DNA of 64,000 nucleotides, taken from positions 82,572-146,571 of the forward strand of contig DERO01000039.1 of assembly GCA_002360945.1 (NCBI GenBank). The letters run 5' to 3'. Position numbers and translations under genes: made by a program. The notes beneath the pieces are model-generated. The model made no database searches. It had not been told where the DNA came from and saw nothing but the letters and a program-made list of their open reading frames with translations. Shown piece after piece: positions 33,114 through 44,696 of the stretch (position 1 is its first letter; the number at the start of each line of letters is the position of its first letter). This stretch comes from Leclercia adecarboxylata (GTDB lineage Bacteria; Pseudomonadota; Gammaproteobacteria; Enterobacterales; Enterobacteriaceae).

Positions 33114-35021
33114 TTATGCGCCGTTTTTCAGAGCCTCAAGATATTCCCAGCGTTCAAATGCCTCTTCCAGCGCCTGCTCAGCCTGGGCCATATCGGCCAG
33201 GACCTTTTGCGTATGGTCATGCGGCTGGCTAAAGAATGACGCGTCGGCCACCTGAGCCTGCAAACTTTCGAGACTGGCTTCGAGCTCTTCCAGACGCTGC
33301 GGCAAGCTTTCCAGTTCGCGCTGTAGGTTATAACTTAGTTTGTTACTGCTGCGTTTGACCGTTTCTGCTTTGTTAACAGCAACTTCCGCTTCGCTCTTCA
33401 CTTTTGACTGTTTTGTCGCCAGCGACTGCGCCTGCTGCCCACGGGCATCGTGGTAACCGCCCACATAGCGCCCAATACGGCCCTGGCCTTCGAAGATCCA
33501 GCACTCGGTCACGGTGTTGTCCACGAACTGACGATCGTGGCTGACGAGCATGACGGTTCCCTGATAACTATCTATCAGTTCTTCAAGAAGTTCCAGCGTT
33601 TCTACATCAAGATCGTTCGTTGGTTCATCGAGGATCAGCAGGTTGCTGGGTTTCAGGAATAAACGCGCCAGTAACAAGCGGTTACGCTCCCCACCGGAGA
33701 GGGCACGAACCGGCGTCATCGCCCGTTTTGGATGGAACAGAAAGTCCTGCAGATAGCCCAGTACATGGCGCGGTTTCCCGTTCACCATCACTTCCTGCTT
33801 ACCTTCTGCAAGGTTGTCCATTACCGTTCTGTCCGGATCCAGTTCCGCACGGTGCTGGTCGAAGTAAGCCACTTCCAGCTTGGTTCCGCAGTGGATGCGG
33901 CCGCTGTCAGCCTTCAGTTGATCCAGCATCAGCTTCAGCAGCGTGGTTTTGCCGCAGCCGTTCGGGCCGATAAGGGCAATTTTGTCTCCGCGCTGTACCT
34001 GGGCGGAGAAGTCTCTCACCAGCACTTTGCCGTCTACCTGGTAGTTGACGTTTTCCATCTCAAAGACGATTTTGCCGGAGCGGCTCGCCTCTTCAACCTG
34101 CATTCTGGCGCTGCCCATCACCTCACGACGCTCGCTGCGCTCACGGCGCATCGCTTTCAGGGCGCGGACGCGGCCTTCGTTACGGGTACGACGGGCTTTA
34201 ATCCCCTGACGGATCCACACCTCTTCCTGGGCCAACTTGCGGTCGAACTCAGCGTTTTGCAGCTCTTCTACGCGCAGATTTTCCTCTTTTTCCAGCAGGT
34301 AGGTGTCGTAATCGCCCGGATAGGTCACCAGCTTGCCGCGGTCGAGATCGACGATGCGGGTCGCCATGTTGCGAATAAACGAACGGTCGTGCGAGATAAA
34401 GATAATAGTACCGCCGAAGGTTTTCAGGAACCCTTCCAGCCAGTCGATGGTTTCGATATCGAGGTGGTTAGTCGGTTCATCGAGCAGCAGCACTTTCGGC
34501 CCGCTGACCAGCGCCCGGCCCAGCGCGGCCTTACGCAGCCAACCCCCAGAGAGGGAGGCCAGCGGCATGTCCGCTTCCAGACCCAGCTGGGCCAGCACTT
34601 CGTTGATGCGGTTTTCGAGCTGCCACAGACCGTGGTGATCCAGCAGCTCCTGCAGACGCGCCATCTCGTTAAGGTTTTTGGTGCTTGGGTCGGTCATCAC
34701 CAGGTGCGAGATCTCGTGGTATCCCTTCAGGTACTCCGCCTGCTCGGCGATCCCCTCGGCCACAAAATCATAGACGCTGCCCTGCACGTTACGCGGCGGA
34801 TCCTGTTGCAGACGCGCCACCACCAGGTCCTGCTCGTAAACGATACGCCCGTCGTCCAGCCCCTGCTCGCGGTTCAGGATCTTCATCAGGGTCGATTTAC
34901 CGGCGCCATTACGGCCTACCAGACAGACACGTTCGTTATCTTCGATATGCAGTTCTGCATTATCGAGAAGGGGGGCGTCGCTGAATGACAGCCACGCGCC
35001 ATGCATACTAATTAATGACAT
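33114..35021 (-). CDS. uup: ABC-F ATPase Uup
   Basis: A 635-residue soluble ABC-F protein with two ATPase cassettes. Walker A is GRNGAGKST near residue 37 and GPNGCGKTT near 353; the signatures are SLSGGWLRKAALG and ALSGGERNRLLLAR, and both Walker B motifs are intact (LLLDEPTNHLD, LILDEPTNDLD). The interdomain linker (~230-310) and a C-terminal coiled-coil (~550-630) are present. Uup acts on ribosomes and its loss raises precise transposon excision. Gap to rlmL is only 12 bp. Confidence 0.97.
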   Translation of the reverse strand: MSLISMHGAWLSFSDAPLLDNAELHIEDNERVCLVGRNGAGKSTLMKILNREQGLDDGRIVYEQDLVVARLQQDPPRNVQGSVYDFVAEGIAEQAEYLKGYHEISHLVMTDPSTKNLNEMARLQELLDHHGLWQLENRINEVLAQLGLEADMPLASLSGGWLRKAALGRALVSGPKVLLLDEPTNHLDIETIDWLEGFLKTFGGTIIFISHDRSFIRNMATRIVDLDRGKLVTYPGDYDTYLLEKEENLRVEELQNAEFDRKLAQEEVWIRQGIKARRTRNEGRVRALKAMRRERSERREVMGSARMQVEEASRSGKIVFEMENVNYQVDGKVLVRDFSAQVQRGDKIALIGPNGCGKTTLLKLMLDQLKADSGRIHCGTKLEVAYFDQHRAELDPDRTVMDNLAEGKQEVMVNGKPRHVLGYLQDFLFHPKRAMTPVRALSGGERNRLLLARLFLKPSNLLILDEPTNDLDVETLELLEELIDSYQGTVMLVSHDRQFVDNTVTECWIFEGQGRIGRYVGGYHDARGQQAQSLATKQSKVKSEAEVAVNKAETVKRSSNKLSYNLQRELESLPQRLEELEASLESLQAQVADASFFSQPHDHTQKVLADMAQAEQALEEAFERWEYLEALKNGA

Positions 35022-35033
35022 TTACTTTTCCTT

Positions 35034-37142
35034 TCAGGCGGCGGTGATCAGCCAGCAGTTGTGGATCTGACGGTTACGGGCAAAATCCTGAGACAGGGTT
35101 TTTTGACTGATTTCTTGTGCTTTCAGCCCCAGTTGCTCCAGCCCTTCGTGATCCATGCGGAAGCCGCGCTTGTTGTTCGAGAACATGATGGTGCCGCCTT
35201 TACGCAGCATTCGTTTGAGATCCTTCATCAGCGCCAGGTGGTCGCGCTGTACATCAAAAGACTCTTCCATGCGTTTGGAGTTGGAGAAGGTCGGCGGATC
35301 GATAAAGATCAGATCGAACTGCTCTTCTGATTCGCGCAGCCAACCCAGCACGTCGGCCTGCAGCAGACGGTGCGCGCGGCCGGTCAGGCCGTTGAGACGA
35401 AGGTTGCGCTCTGCCCACTCCAGATAGGTGCGGGACATATCGACAGTGGTAGTGGTACGTGCGCCACCCAGACCTGCATGCACGCTGGCGCTGCCGGTAT
35501 AGGAGAAGAGGTTAAGGAAGTCCTTTCCTTTACTCATCTGACCCAGCATCCGGCGGGCGATGCGATGATCGAGGAACAGACCGGTATCGAGGTAATCGGT
35601 CAGGTTGACCCACAGGCGCGCGTTATATTCGCCCACTTCGATAAACTCGCCCTTGCTGTTCATCTTCTCGTACTGATTTTTACCCTTCTGGCGCTCACGC
35701 GTTTTCAGGATCAGCTTGTTCGGGGCGATGTTCAGGACGCTGATGGTCGCAGCAATGATATCCAGCATACGCTGACGCGCTTTCTGCGGATCGATGGTTT
35801 TTGGCGGGGCGTACTCCTGCACCACCACCCACTCGCCGTAGCGGTCGACCGCCACGTTGTACTCCGGCAGATCGGCGTCATACAGGCGATAGCACTCAAT
35901 GCCTTCCTGCTTCGCCCATTTTTCAAATTTCTTCAGGTTCTTACGCAGACGGTTGGCGTAATCTTCCGCGATGCTGGCCGGCTTGCTGTCGGCCTCTTTT
36001 TCGGCCAGATGGTAGTTCTTCTGCACGCAGTCCAGCGGGCCGTTTTTGGCTTTGAACTGGCGCTCGGCACGCAACTGCAGACAGCTCAGCAGCTCCGGCG
36101 AGGCGCTGAACAGGGACAGGTTCCAGCCGCCAAACAGATCCTTCATGGTGCGGCCCAGCAGGCTATGTAAGGCAATCAGCGCCGGTTCGCTGTCCAGACG
36201 TTCGCCGTAAGGCGGGTTGCTGATCACCGTCCCGTACGGGCCTTTCGGCAGCGGGTTGGTGAGCTGGGAGACGTCTTTCACCTCAAAGGAGACCAGATCG
36301 CCAATCCCGGCGCGACGGGCATTACTGCGCGCGCGTTCAATCACGCGGCTGTCGCTGTCAGAGCCGTAGAAACGGGATTCATAGGCCGCCAGACCGGCGC
36401 GGGCGCGGGTCTGGGCTTCGGCCTTCACATCCTGCCAGGTGGCTTCGTCGTGCTGTGCCCAGCCCTTAAAGCCCCACTGGCCGCGGTGCAGGCCAGGTGC
36501 GTGATCGGTTGCCAGCATGGCCGCTTCAATCAGCAGCGTACCGGAACCGCACATTGGATCGAGCAGCGGCGTGCCCGGCTGCCAGCCGGAACGCATCACA
36601 ATGGCCGCCGCCAGGTTCTCTTTGATCGGCGCGATACCTGCCCGGTCGCGGTAGCCGCGCTGGTGCAGGCCTTCGCCACAGAGATCCAGCGCGATACTGG
36701 CGATCTCTTTGTTCAGGCGCACGTTGATACGCAGATCCGGATTTTCACGATCGACGTTCGGGCGCTCAAGATTTTTGCGGGTGAAACAGTCGACGATAGC
36801 ATCTTTCACCTTCAACGCGCCGTACTGGCTGTTACGGATCTCGTCGTTCAGGCCGCTGAAGTGAACGGCAAAAGTGGCGCCCGGCGCAAAAATTTCTGTC
36901 CAGTCGATAGTCTGCACGCCCAGATAGAGATCGAGATCGCTGTAAACCTTGCACTCTCTCATCGGTAACATGATGCGTGAGGCCAGGCGACTCCACATCA
37001 GGCTCTGGTAAATAAGCCGCGTGTCGCCCTGAAAATGGACACCACCCTGAACTACCTGACACTCTTGCGCGCCCAGGCTTTCCAGTTCAGTTTTTAACAG
37101 CTCTTCCAGCCCACGGGCCGTACTGGCAAACAGAGAATTCAT
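35034..37142 (-). CDS. rlmL: 23S rRNA methyltransferase RlmKL (m2G2445 and m7G2069)
   Basis: A 702-residue fusion of two SAM methyltransferases, as in E. coli. The N-terminal half has a THUMP domain (~45-155) and the RlmL domain with [13 protein letters not shown] near 193-205 and the NPPYG catalytic motif near 309. The C-terminal RlmK half carries [16 protein letters not shown] and [11 protein letters not shown]. It modifies the peptidyl-transferase region of 23S rRNA. It heads the leftward run rlmL, uup, pqiABC. Confidence 0.97.
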   Translation of the reverse strand: MNSLFASTARGLEELLKTELESLGAQECQVVQGGVHFQGDTRLIYQSLMWSRLASRIMLPMRECKVYSDLDLYLGVQTIDWTEIFAPGATFAVHFSGLNDEIRNSQYGALKVKDAIVDCFTRKNLERPNVDRENPDLRINVRLNKEIASIALDLCGEGLHQRGYRDRAGIAPIKENLAAAIVMRSGWQPGTPLLDPMCGSGTLLIEAAMLATDHAPGLHRGQWGFKGWAQHDEATWQDVKAEAQTRARAGLAAYESRFYGSDSDSRVIERARSNARRAGIGDLVSFEVKDVSQLTNPLPKGPYGTVISNPPYGERLDSEPALIALHSLLGRTMKDLFGGWNLSLFSASPELLSCLQLRAERQFKAKNGPLDCVQKNYHLAEKEADSKPASIAEDYANRLRKNLKKFEKWAKQEGIECYRLYDADLPEYNVAVDRYGEWVVVQEYAPPKTIDPQKARQRMLDIIAATISVLNIAPNKLILKTRERQKGKNQYEKMNSKGEFIEVGEYNARLWVNLTDYLDTGLFLDHRIARRMLGQMSKGKDFLNLFSYTGSASVHAGLGGARTTTTVDMSRTYLEWAERNLRLNGLTGRAHRLLQADVLGWLRESEEQFDLIFIDPPTFSNSKRMEESFDVQRDHLALMKDLKRMLRKGGTIMFSNNKRGFRMDHEGLEQLGLKAQEISQKTLSQDFARNRQIHNCWLITAA

Positions 37143-37241
37143 ATCGTCACTTTTACTCTTAGAAAATTGCTGCGCATTATAGCCAATCTGGGCTCTATGT
37201 CATAAAGTTGAGGGCTTATTTTCATTTGAGGGGACGGTGCC

Positions 37242-38351
37242 GTGGCGACGTTATCCAGGCTTTTCATTCATCCAGTCAAATCCATGCGCGGAATTGGGCT
37301 CACGCATGCCTTCGCAGACGTCAGCGGTTTTGCCTACGATCGCATTTTTATGGTCACCGAACCGGATGGCACGTTCATTACCGCCCGCCAGTTTCCGCAG
37401 ATGGTTCGCTTCACCCCCGCCCCGGTTCAGGATGGTCTGCATCTCACGGCACCGGACGGTTCCAGTAGTATCGTTCGCTTCAGCGATTTTGCGCCAGCGG
37501 ATGCCCCTACCGAAGTGTGGGGCAACCACTTTACCGCGCGTATCGCCCCGGAGGCGATCAACCGCTGGCTGAGCGAATTCTTTTCCCGCCCGGTACAGCT
37601 CCGCTGGGTCGGGCCTGAAATGACGCGCCGCGTCAAAAATTATGCTGCGGTGCCGCTGTCGTTTGCCGACGGCTTCCCGTTCCTGCTCACCAACGACGCC
37701 TCGCTGCGCGATCTGCAAAAGCGCTGCCCGGCCAGTGTGCAAATGGAACAGTTCCGCCCGAATATGGTGGTCACCGGCGCCACGGCCTGGGAAGAAGACA
37801 CCTGGAAGGTGATCCGCATTGGCGACGTTATCTTTGACGTGGTGAAACCCTGCAGCCGCTGCATCTTTACCACCGTCAGCCCGGAAAAGGGACAGAAGCA
37901 CCCTGCCGGGGAGCCGCTGAAAACCCTGCAATCCTTCCGCACCGCCCAGGATAATGGCGATGTGGATTTCGGCCAGAACCTGATCCCGCGCACCAGCGGG
38001 GTGATCCGCGTGGGCGACGAGGTGGAGATCCTCTCTACCGGGCCAGGGCGGATCTACGGCGCAGGCGCTGAGGAAGAAGCTACCGAAGTGGAGACACAGC
38101 CCGCCACGGCGGTGACCATCCAGTGGCAGGGTCAGACGATACGGGGTAACAATCAGCAGGTATTACTGGAACAGCTGGAACAGGCCGGTATCCGCGTGCC
38201 CTATTCCTGTCGTGCAGGTATCTGCGGATGCTGTCGCATCACGCTGGTCGAAGGCGAAGTGAGTGCGCTGAAGAAATCGGCCATCGCCGATGACGGCACG
38301 ATCCTGTGCTGTAGCTGCGTACCAAAAACCTCGGTACAGCTGGAAGCCTAA
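37242..38351 (+). CDS. ycbX: MOSC-domain 2Fe-2S protein YcbX (N-hydroxylated-base reduction)
   Basis: A 369-residue protein with an N-terminal MOSC-N barrel (~1-120), the molybdenum-cofactor-binding MOSC domain (~125-265, cysteine in VVKPCSRC) and a C-terminal plant-type ferredoxin domain (CRAGICGCC, then CCSC). In E. coli it detoxifies 6-hydroxylaminopurine with molybdenum cofactor. The start is GTG at 37242, giving [19 protein letters not shown] as in E. coli. An extra cysteine follows the iron-sulfur motif (GCC for the usual GSC). It converges with zapC and shares four bases of stop sequence. Confidence 0.95.
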   Translation: MATLSRLFIHPVKSMRGIGLTHAFADVSGFAYDRIFMVTEPDGTFITARQFPQMVRFTPAPVQDGLHLTAPDGSSSIVRFSDFAPADAPTEVWGNHFTARIAPEAINRWLSEFFSRPVQLRWVGPEMTRRVKNYAAVPLSFADGFPFLLTNDASLRDLQKRCPASVQMEQFRPNMVVTGATAWEEDTWKVIRIGDVIFDVVKPCSRCIFTTVSPEKGQKHPAGEPLKTLQSFRTAQDNGDVDFGQNLIPRTSGVIRVGDEVEILSTGPGRIYGAGAEEEATEVETQPATAVTIQWQGQTIRGNNQQVLLEQLEQAGIRVPYSCRAGICGCCRITLVEGEVSALKKSAIADDGTILCCSCVPKTSVQLEA

Positions 38352-38884
38352 ACGGCCTGCTCAAGACTGTAGCTGACCGGCTGTGGTTTCAGTCGGTCGT
38401 TCATCACTTTAATCGGGTCGCCCAGTTGCATGGTGCGCCCGGCGATAGTGACCGCTGGCTGAGCCAGTAAACAGAGCGCGGCGTTGTCGCCTGGCTCTAC
38501 CACCAGCAAATTCACCTGCTCGGCATTTTCACTCAGGCTGACGCATGCGGCATCACCGGTTACCGGGGTCCAGCGCTCACCGTGAGCAAGAAAGTGCCAG
38601 CTTTTTGGCATCTGAGGCTTCAGGAAGCGAATCGCCACCAGCGCATTAAGCACCAGTTCAGCGCGTTGCTCTTTCGACAGTTCGAGGTCGCGGCACTTCT
38701 CTTCAAAGGAGAAATAGAGGGCAGCATCGTCGACGCAAAAACCGGTATCGGCAAAGGCGTCCGGGGTTAACATCCGGCGGGCAAAACGAGAACGAAACAA
38801 CATGCCATTGGCCAGATCGAGCATCATGCGATCGTGCTCGTCACAGAAATACCAGCGCCAGTTATCGTCAGGTTTAATTCGCAT
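38348..38884 (-). CDS. zapC: Cell-division protein ZapC
   Basis: A 178-residue cytoplasmic protein that binds FtsZ and promotes protofilament bundling at the Z-ring. Sequence and length match E. coli ZapC (180), beginning [20 protein letters not shown]. It lies between ycbX and pyrD as in E. coli. Its stop overlaps that of ycbX on the other strand. Confidence 0.95.
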   Translation of the reverse strand: MRIKPDDNWRWYFCDEHDRMMLDLANGMLFRSRFARRMLTPDAFADTGFCVDDAALYFSFEEKCRDLELSKEQRAELVLNALVAIRFLKPQMPKSWHFLAHGERWTPVTGDAACVSLSENAEQVNLLVVEPGDNAALCLLAQPAVTIAGRTMQLGDPIKVMNDRLKPQPVSYSLEQAV

Positions 38885-38997
38885 CTGTCTCTCCCGTTCC
38901 CGAAACGTCCTGTCGTAAGAAAGTCCTTATTGCCGCTTCGCTTTTTTAACTTCAATAATCAAAGACTACAATGTCTAATAAAGCAACAGTCCGGGAA

Positions 38998-39036
38998 TAT
39001 AAAACAACCAGAGCTGGAAATAAAGCCCTGGTTGTT
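38998..39036 (-). terminator. pyrD terminator
   Basis: On the - strand AACAACCAGGGC pairs with GCTCTGGTTGTT, with a mismatch, and is followed by TTATATT, 16 bases after the pyrD stop. Confidence 0.7.
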
Positions 39037-39051
39037 AGTCATGCTAAAAGA

Positions 39052-40062
39052 TTAGATATGATTAACGATTTCTTTAATCAGCGGCGGGCCTTTAAAAATA
39101 AAACCGGAATATATCTGCACCAGCGAAGCGCCAGCCGCCATTTTCTCGCGCGCGGCCATCACTGAATCAATACCACCCACCCCAATAATCGGCAGGCGAC
39201 CCTTTAATTCCTGTGACAGGCGGCGGATAATTTCGGTGCTTTTTAACTGCACTGGACGCCCGCTAAGGCCACCCATTTCGTCGCAATATTTCATCCCCTG
39301 AACCAGGGAACGATCGAGCGTGGTATTGGTGGCAATAACGCCATCAATATTATGGCGAACCAGACTATCAGCGACCTGTGCCAACTCTTCTTCGGTCAAA
39401 TCCGGGGCGATTTTAACGGCCACCGGGACATATTTATGGTGTGTCGCCTGGAGTTCATTTTGCTTATTCTTGATGGCGAGTAATAAATCGTCGAGCGCTT
39501 CGCCATATTGCAGCGTACGCAGGCCCGGCGTGTTAGGTGAAGAGATATTCACCGCAATATACCCGGCGTAGGCGTAGACTTTTTCCATACAAATCAGGTA
39601 GTCATCTTTACCCTGCTCGACCGGCGTGTCTTTATTTTTGCCGATATTAATGCCCAGAACGCCATCAAAATGGGCTTTTTTTACGTTCTCGACCAGGTGA
39701 TCGACGCCGAGGTTATTAAAGCCCATGCGGTTGATCAACCCTTCGGCTTCGACCAGGCGGAACAGGCGCGGCTTGTCGTTACCCGGTTGGAGGCGTGGCG
39801 TGACGGTGCCAATTTCGATGGAACCAAAGCCCATCGCACCCAGTGCATCGATGCACTCGCCGTTTTTATCGAGCCCTGCCGCCAGACCCAGTGGGTTTTT
39901 AAAGGTTAATCCCATGCAGGTGACCGGCTTCTCCATCACTCTCTGGCGCACCAGCGCTTCGAGCGGGGTTCCGGTAATACGACGTAATTGCTGGAATGTA
40001 AATTCATGAGCGCGCTCAGGATCGAGCTGGAAAAGGGCTTTACGAACGAAGGGGTAGTACAT
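39052..40062 (-). CDS. pyrD: Dihydroorotate dehydrogenase (quinone), class 2
   Basis: A 336-residue membrane-associated flavoenzyme that oxidises dihydroorotate to orotate and passes electrons to quinone. The N-terminal amphipathic helix ([20 protein letters not shown]) docks to the membrane. The FMN barrel contains [10 protein letters not shown], the catalytic-serine segment [12 protein letters not shown] near residues 172-183 and the phosphate-binding GVGGIDS. ATG 40062 matches E. coli and has GGAGAG upstream; a short hairpin (CCCGGTTTGCACACCGGG) immediately before it resembles the one controlling pyrD translation in E. coli. Confidence 0.97.
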   Translation of the reverse strand: MYYPFVRKALFQLDPERAHEFTFQQLRRITGTPLEALVRQRVMEKPVTCMGLTFKNPLGLAAGLDKNGECIDALGAMGFGSIEIGTVTPRLQPGNDKPRLFRLVEAEGLINRMGFNNLGVDHLVENVKKAHFDGVLGINIGKNKDTPVEQGKDDYLICMEKVYAYAGYIAVNISSPNTPGLRTLQYGEALDDLLLAIKNKQNELQATHHKYVPVAVKIAPDLTEEELAQVADSLVRHNIDGVIATNTTLDRSLVQGMKYCDEMGGLSGRPVQLKSTEIIRRLSQELKGRLPIIGVGGIDSVMAAREKMAAGASLVQIYSGFIFKGPPLIKEIVNHI

Positions 40063-40158
40063 GAACTCTCCTGGATTCCCGGTGTGCAAACCGGGGGCGT
40101 ATTATCTGCGATCGCAGCGGGAAAGGGAATTGACCTGAGGCAAAAAAAGCGCCATGCC

Positions 40159-40174
40159 ACGCAATCGTTTACTT
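40159..40174 (-). promoter_or_regulatory. PurR-binding box of pyrD
   Basis: ACGCAATCGTTTACTT (read on the + strand) fits the PurR operator ANGCAANCGNTTNCNT at every defined position. It lies about 100 bp upstream of pyrD, which is a PurR-regulated gene in E. coli. Confidence 0.82.
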
Positions 40175-40310
40175 ATTACCCCTCCTTTATTCATTTTTTG
40201 GCATTTATCTTGCGGATAAATCATTTAGTGGAATAAGTCAGCAATGCCACACTGCCAACAAATGTTATCAATGTTAGATAAAAGCAAACAATTGGTTATA
40301 AGGAGCATTT

Positions 40311-40886
40311 ATGCGCGTCATTACGTTGGCTGGCAGTCCGCGATTTCCTTCCCGCTCCAGCGCGCTGCTGGAGTACGCCCGGGAGCAATTGACTTCCCTG
40401 GATGTCGAAGTATTCCACTGGAATCTGCATAACTTCGCCCCGGAAGATCTTCTTTATGCCCGCTTCGACAGCCCGGCGCTGAAGACCCTGAACGAGCAAC
40501 TTAAGGATGCCGACGGGCTGATCGTCGCCACCCCGGTCTATAAAGCCTCGTTTTCCGGTGCCCTGAAAACCCTGCTCGACCTGCTGCCGGAGCGCGCGCT
40601 GGAAGGCAAAATCGTGCTGCCGCTGGCGACCGGCGGCACCGTGGCTCACCTGCTGGCGGTGGATTATGCCCTGAAGCCGGTGCTCAGTGCCCTGAAGGCT
40701 CAGGAGATCCTGCACGGCGTGTTTGCCGATGACTCACAGGTGATCGACTACCAGCACAAACCGCACTTTACCCCGAACCTGCAGACCCGTCTCGACAGCG
40801 CCCTGGAGACCTTCTGGCAGGCGCTGCATCGCCGCGACGTACAGGTTCCCGCATTTGGTCTGCAGAAAGGAGTCGCCCATGTTTAA
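40311..40886 (+). CDS. ssuE: NADPH-dependent FMN reductase SsuE
   Basis: A 191-residue flavodoxin-fold reductase that supplies FMNH2 to the sulfonate monooxygenase SsuD. The FMN-binding loop GSPRFPSRS is near residue 8. Length matches E. coli. It begins the five-gene ssuEADCB operon; GGAG precedes the ATG. In E. coli the operon is activated by Cbl and repressed by sulfate through CysB; I could not mark those sites here. Confidence 0.96.
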   Translation: MRVITLAGSPRFPSRSSALLEYAREQLTSLDVEVFHWNLHNFAPEDLLYARFDSPALKTLNEQLKDADGLIVATPVYKASFSGALKTLLDLLPERALEGKIVLPLATGGTVAHLLAVDYALKPVLSALKAQEILHGVFADDSQVIDYQHKPHFTPNLQTRLDSALETFWQALHRRDVQVPAFGLQKGVAHV

Positions 40887-41841
40887 ATCTCTTGTAAGCC
40901 TGAGCCTGGCGGGCCTGATTGCCCTCTCCGGGCTGGCGCACGCCGCCGATCCTGCTCCTGAGAGCCTGCGTATTGGCTACCAGAAAGGCAGCGTCAGCAT
41001 GGTGCTGGCGAAAAGCCATCAGCTGCTGGAAAAACGCTACCCGGACACCAAATTCTCCTGGGTGGAGTTCCCGGCCGGGCCGCAGATGCTGGAGGCACTG
41101 AACGTCGGCAGTATCGATCTCGGCAGCACCGGCGATATCCCGCCGATCTTTGCTCAGGCCGCCGGCGCGGACCTGGTTTACGTAGGCGTTGAGCCGCCAA
41201 AACCGAAAGCCGAAGTGATCCTGGTGCCTGAAAACAGTCCGATTAAAACCGTGGCGGATCTTAAAGGCCATAAGGTGGCTTTCCAGAAAGGCTCCAGTTC
41301 ACACAACCTGTTATTGCGTGCCCTGCAGCAGGCGGGTCTGACCTTTAAAGATATTCAGCCGATTTATCTTTCCCCGGCGGATGCCCGCGCCGCCTTCCAG
41401 CAAAATAACGTCGATGCCTGGGCAATCTGGGATCCCTACTATTCCGCGGCCCTGCTGCAGGGTGGCGTCAGGGTGCTGAAAGACGGCGAAACGCTGAAAC
41501 AGACCGGCTCCTTCTACCTTGCCGCTCGTCCTTATGCGGAGAAAAACGGTGAATTTGTTCAGGGCGTATTGAACACCTTTAGTGAAGCGGATGCCCTCAC
41601 CCAGAGCCAGCGTCAGGCCAGTATCGCCCTGTTAGCCAAAACGATGGGCCTCCCGGAGCCGGTCATTGCCAGCTACCTTGACCACCGCCCGCCAACCGTC
41701 ATTAAACCGGTGGATGCCAAAACCGCCGTGTTACAGCAGCAAACCGCTGACCTCTTCTATGACAATCGCCTGGTGCCGAAAAAAATCGATATTCGCGACC
41801 GTATCTGGCAACCCACTGCGCCAAAAGGAGCTAAATCATGA
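40879..41841 (+). CDS. ssuA: Aliphatic sulfonate-binding protein SsuA
   Basis: A 320-residue periplasmic binding protein for aliphatic sulfonates. The signal peptide [20 protein letters not shown] is cut at AHA/ADP. The domain of the NMT1/SsuA family follows ([20 protein letters not shown]). ATG 40879 overlaps the end of ssuE by 8 bases, with AGAAAGGAG before it. Confidence 0.96.
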   Translation: MFKSLVSLSLAGLIALSGLAHAADPAPESLRIGYQKGSVSMVLAKSHQLLEKRYPDTKFSWVEFPAGPQMLEALNVGSIDLGSTGDIPPIFAQAAGADLVYVGVEPPKPKAEVILVPENSPIKTVADLKGHKVAFQKGSSSHNLLLRALQQAGLTFKDIQPIYLSPADARAAFQQNNVDAWAIWDPYYSAALLQGGVRVLKDGETLKQTGSFYLAARPYAEKNGEFVQGVLNTFSEADALTQSQRQASIALLAKTMGLPEPVIASYLDHRPPTVIKPVDAKTAVLQQQTADLFYDNRLVPKKIDIRDRIWQPTAPKGAKS

Positions 41842-42983
41842 GTCTGAATCTGTTCTGGTTTTTACCTACCCACGGTGATGGGCACTATCTGGGTACCGAT
41901 GAGGGTGCCCGCCCGGTGGATCATGCCTATCTCCAGCAGATTGCCCAGGCCGCAGACCGGATTGGCTTTACCGGGGTGCTGATCCCGACCGGGCGCTCCT
42001 GTGAAGATGCGTGGCTGGTGGCGGCGTCAATGATCCCGGTGACCCAACGCCTGAAGTTCCTGGTGGCCCTGCGCCCGAGCGTGACGTCTCCGACGGTGGC
42101 CGCCCGCCAGGCCGCGACCCTCGACCGCCTGTCGAACGGACGGGCGCTGTTTAACCTGGTGACCGGAAGCGATCCGCAGGAGCTGGCCGGTGACGGCGTC
42201 TTCCTGGATCACACCGAGCGTTACGAAGCCTCCTCTGAGTTCACCCACGTCTGGCGTCGTCTGCTGGAGGGCGAGAACGTCACTTTCGAGGGCAAACATA
42301 TTCATGTTCGTGATGCCAAACTCTTCTTCCCGCCGGTTCAGCAGCCGCGTCCGCCGCTCTATTTCGGCGGCTCGTCGGACGTCGCTCAGGATCTGGCCGC
42401 CGAACAGGTAGACCTCTACCTCACCTGGGGCGAGCCGCCGGAGCTGGTCAAAGAGAAGATCGAGCAGGTGCGTGCCAAAGCCGCGGCCCACGGTCGTAAG
42501 GTGCGCTTCGGGATCCGCCTGCACGTGATTGTACGCGAAACCACTGAAGAGGCGTGGCAGGCCGCCGACCGCCTGATCGCCCATCTGGATGATGACACCA
42601 TTGCCAAAGCTCAGGCCGCCTTTGCCCGCACCGATTCCGTCGGCCAGCACCGGATGGCCTCCCTGCACAACGGCAAGCGAGAAAATCTGGAGATCAGCCC
42701 GAACCTGTGGGCCGGCGTGGGGCTGGTGCGCGGCGGGGCGGGTACCGCGTTAGTGGGTGATGGCCCGACCGTGGCGGCGCGTATCAATGAATATGCCGAC
42801 CTCGGTATCGATAGCTTTATTCTGTCCGGCTATCCGCATCTGGAAGAGGCGTACAAGGTGGGCGAACTGCTGTTCCCGCATCTGGATGTCGCCATCCCGC
42901 AGATCCCACAGCCGCAGCCCCTGTTGCAACAGGGTGAAGCGGTCGCCAACGAATTTATCCCGCGTAAAGTCGCCCAGAGCTAA
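41838..42983 (+). CDS. ssuD: FMNH2-dependent alkanesulfonate monooxygenase SsuD
   Basis: A 381-residue luciferase-family TIM-barrel enzyme that uses FMNH2 from SsuE and O2 to cleave the C-S bond of C1-C14 alkanesulfonates into sulfite and an aldehyde. Same length as E. coli. The family N-terminus [14 protein letters not shown], and [18 protein letters not shown] are clear. Its ATG overlaps the ssuA stop (ATGA). Confidence 0.97.
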   Translation: MSLNLFWFLPTHGDGHYLGTDEGARPVDHAYLQQIAQAADRIGFTGVLIPTGRSCEDAWLVAASMIPVTQRLKFLVALRPSVTSPTVAARQAATLDRLSNGRALFNLVTGSDPQELAGDGVFLDHTERYEASSEFTHVWRRLLEGENVTFEGKHIHVRDAKLFFPPVQQPRPPLYFGGSSDVAQDLAAEQVDLYLTWGEPPELVKEKIEQVRAKAAAHGRKVRFGIRLHVIVRETTEEAWQAADRLIAHLDDDTIAKAQAAFARTDSVGQHRMASLHNGKRENLEISPNLWAGVGLVRGGAGTALVGDGPTVAARINEYADLGIDSFILSGYPHLEEAYKVGELLFPHLDVAIPQIPQPQPLLQQGEAVANEFIPRKVAQS

Positions 42984-42992
42984 GGAGACCGC

Positions 42993-43784
42993 ATGGCTAA
43001 CCCATCCCAAAAATGGCTGCTGCGCATTGCGCCCTGGCTGCTCCCTGTGGGTATCGTCCTTATCTGGCAGCTGGCATCCTCCATGGGTTGGCTGTCGAGC
43101 CGCATTCTGCCCTCCCCGGAGGGCGTAGTGGAGGCGTTCTGGTCGCTGAGTTCCAGCGGCGAGCTGTGGCAGCATCTGGCGATCAGCTCCTGGCGCGCGG
43201 TAATTGGCTTTTCCATCGGCGGGTCGATTGGCCTGACGCTGGGCCTGATTAGCGGCCTCTCCCGCTGGGGCGAGCGTCTGCTGGACACCTCCATCCAGAT
43301 GCTGCGCAATGTGCCGCACCTGGCGCTGATCCCGCTGGTGATCCTGTGGTTTGGTATCGATGAGTCGGCGAAGATTTTTCTCGTCGCCCTCGGCACCCTG
43401 TTCCCGATCTATATCAACACCTGGCACGGCATTCGTAATATCGATCGCGGTCTGGTGGAGATGGCGCGCAGCTACGGTTTGTCCGGCTTCGCCCTGTTCA
43501 TCCACGTTATCCTGCCGGGCGCGCTGCCTTCGATAATGGTCGGCGTGCGTTTCGCCCTCGGCCTGATGTGGCTGACGCTGATCGTGGCGGAAACCATCTC
43601 CGCTAACTCCGGCATCGGCTACCTGGCGATGAACGCCCGCGAATTCCTGCAGACAGACGTGGTGGTGGTCGCCATCGTTCTTTACGCGCTGCTCGGCAAA
43701 CTGGCGGATGTCAGCGCCCAGTGGCTTGAACGCCGCTGGCTGCGCTGGAATCCGGCCTACGTGATAAAGGAGGCACACGCATGA
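42993..43784 (+). CDS. ssuC: Aliphatic sulfonate ABC transporter permease SsuC
   Basis: A 263-residue inner-membrane permease with six hydrophobic segments and the EAA loop ([20 protein letters not shown]) that contacts the ATPase. Same length as E. coli SsuC. It imports sulfonates captured by SsuA and is translationally linked to ssuB by a 4-base overlap. Confidence 0.96.
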   Translation: MANPSQKWLLRIAPWLLPVGIVLIWQLASSMGWLSSRILPSPEGVVEAFWSLSSSGELWQHLAISSWRAVIGFSIGGSIGLTLGLISGLSRWGERLLDTSIQMLRNVPHLALIPLVILWFGIDESAKIFLVALGTLFPIYINTWHGIRNIDRGLVEMARSYGLSGFALFIHVILPGALPSIMVGVRFALGLMWLTLIVAETISANSGIGYLAMNAREFLQTDVVVVAIVLYALLGKLADVSAQWLERRWLRWNPAYVIKEAHA

Positions 43785-44551
43785 ATACGGCTCGCTTAAA
43801 TCAGGGGACGCCGCTGCTGCTCAACGGCGTGACTAAACGCTACGGCGACAACACCATTCTGAATGAACTGGAACTGCACATTCCCGCCGGGCAATTTGTG
43901 GCGGTGGTGGGCCGCAGCGGTGGCGGTAAAAGTACCCTGCTGCGCCTGCTGGCCGGCCTGGAGCAGCCTAACGGCGGTGAACTGCTGGCCGGGAATACCC
44001 CGCTGGCGGAGATTCAGGACGACACCCGAATGATGTTCCAGGACGCGCGTCTCCTGCCGTGGAAAACGGTAATTGATAACGTCGGCCTGGGGCTGAAAGG
44101 CAACTGGAAAGCGCAGGCGCTGCAGGCCCTGGCCGCCGTCGGGCTGGACAATCGCGCGGGCGAGTGGCCTGCCGCGCTGTCCGGCGGACAAAAACAGCGC
44201 GTGGCGCTGGCCCGGGCGCTGATCCATCGACCAGGGCTGCTGCTGCTGGATGAGCCCCTGGGGGCGCTGGATGCGCTGACGCGAATTGAGATGCAGGATC
44301 TGATCGTCTCGTTATGGCAGGAGCACGGCTTTACGGTGCTGCTGGTGACGCACGATGTGAGCGAAGCCGTGGCCATGGCCGACCGGGTGCTGCTGATTGA
44401 GGATGGCAAGATTGGGCTGGATCTGACGGTGGATATTCCCCGCCCTCGTCGGGTGGGTTCAGCGCGGCTGGCAGAGCTGGAAGCGGAGGTGTTGGATCGG
44501 GTGATGAAGCGTGGGGTAGCGGAGCGGCAGTTGATTACGGCTAATGCCTGA
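43781..44551 (+). CDS. ssuB: Aliphatic sulfonate ABC transporter ATPase SsuB
   Basis: A 256-residue ATPase with Walker [10 protein letters not shown] near residue 46, signature ALSGGQKQR, Walker [13 protein letters not shown] and H-loop VTHDVSEA. It powers SsuC. It is the last gene of ssuEADCB. The final codon and stop (GCC TGA) fall inside the GC-rich repeat at 44546-44586, so the C-terminal end differs from other SsuB proteins. Confidence 0.96.
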   Translation: MNTARLNQGTPLLLNGVTKRYGDNTILNELELHIPAGQFVAVVGRSGGGKSTLLRLLAGLEQPNGGELLAGNTPLAEIQDDTRMMFQDARLLPWKTVIDNVGLGLKGNWKAQALQALAAVGLDNRAGEWPAALSGGQKQRVALARALIHRPGLLLLDEPLGALDALTRIEMQDLIVSLWQEHGFTVLLVTHDVSEAVAMADRVLLIEDGKIGLDLTVDIPRPRRVGSARLAELEAEVLDRVMKRGVAERQLITANA

Positions 44552-44586
44552 TGCCCTCACCCTGGCCCTCTCCCACGGGGAGAGGG
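44546..44586. repeat. GC-rich repeat, copy 3 (overlaps the ssuB stop)
   Basis: GCCTGATGCCCTCACC, a short variable part, then the CCCTCTCCCacgGGGAGAGGG palindrome. It lacks the first six bases of the 47-bp units at 4791 and 4888 but is otherwise nearly the same. The TGA is the ssuB stop codon. Confidence 0.85.
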
Positions 44587-44595
44587 AGGGTAAAC

Positions 44596-44675
44596 GTAGG
44601 CCCGGTAAGCGTAGCGCCACCGGGCATCAGGCCGCACAGCATTGCCGGGTGGCGGCTTCGCCTTACCCGGCCTAC
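44596..44675. repeat. Pair of inverted REP elements (BIME)
   Basis: One REP (44596-44625, GTAGGCCCGGTAAGCGTAGC...) is followed by an inverted REP (44644-44675, GCCGGGTGGCGGC...GGCCTAC). They sit between the converging ssu operon and pepN, where no T-tailed terminator was evident. Confidence 0.88.
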
Positions 44676-44696
44676 AAAACCGACCTCAACTTTCTA

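Noticed and set aside
33732..34988. 418-codon open frame on the + strand over uup
   Set aside because: Antisense shadow of uup with no recognisable domain; it begins and ends arbitrarily within the gene.
38971..39165. 64-codon + strand open frame near the pyrD 3' end
   Set aside because: Runs through the pyrD terminator hairpin and antisense into pyrD; no ribosome site or similarity.
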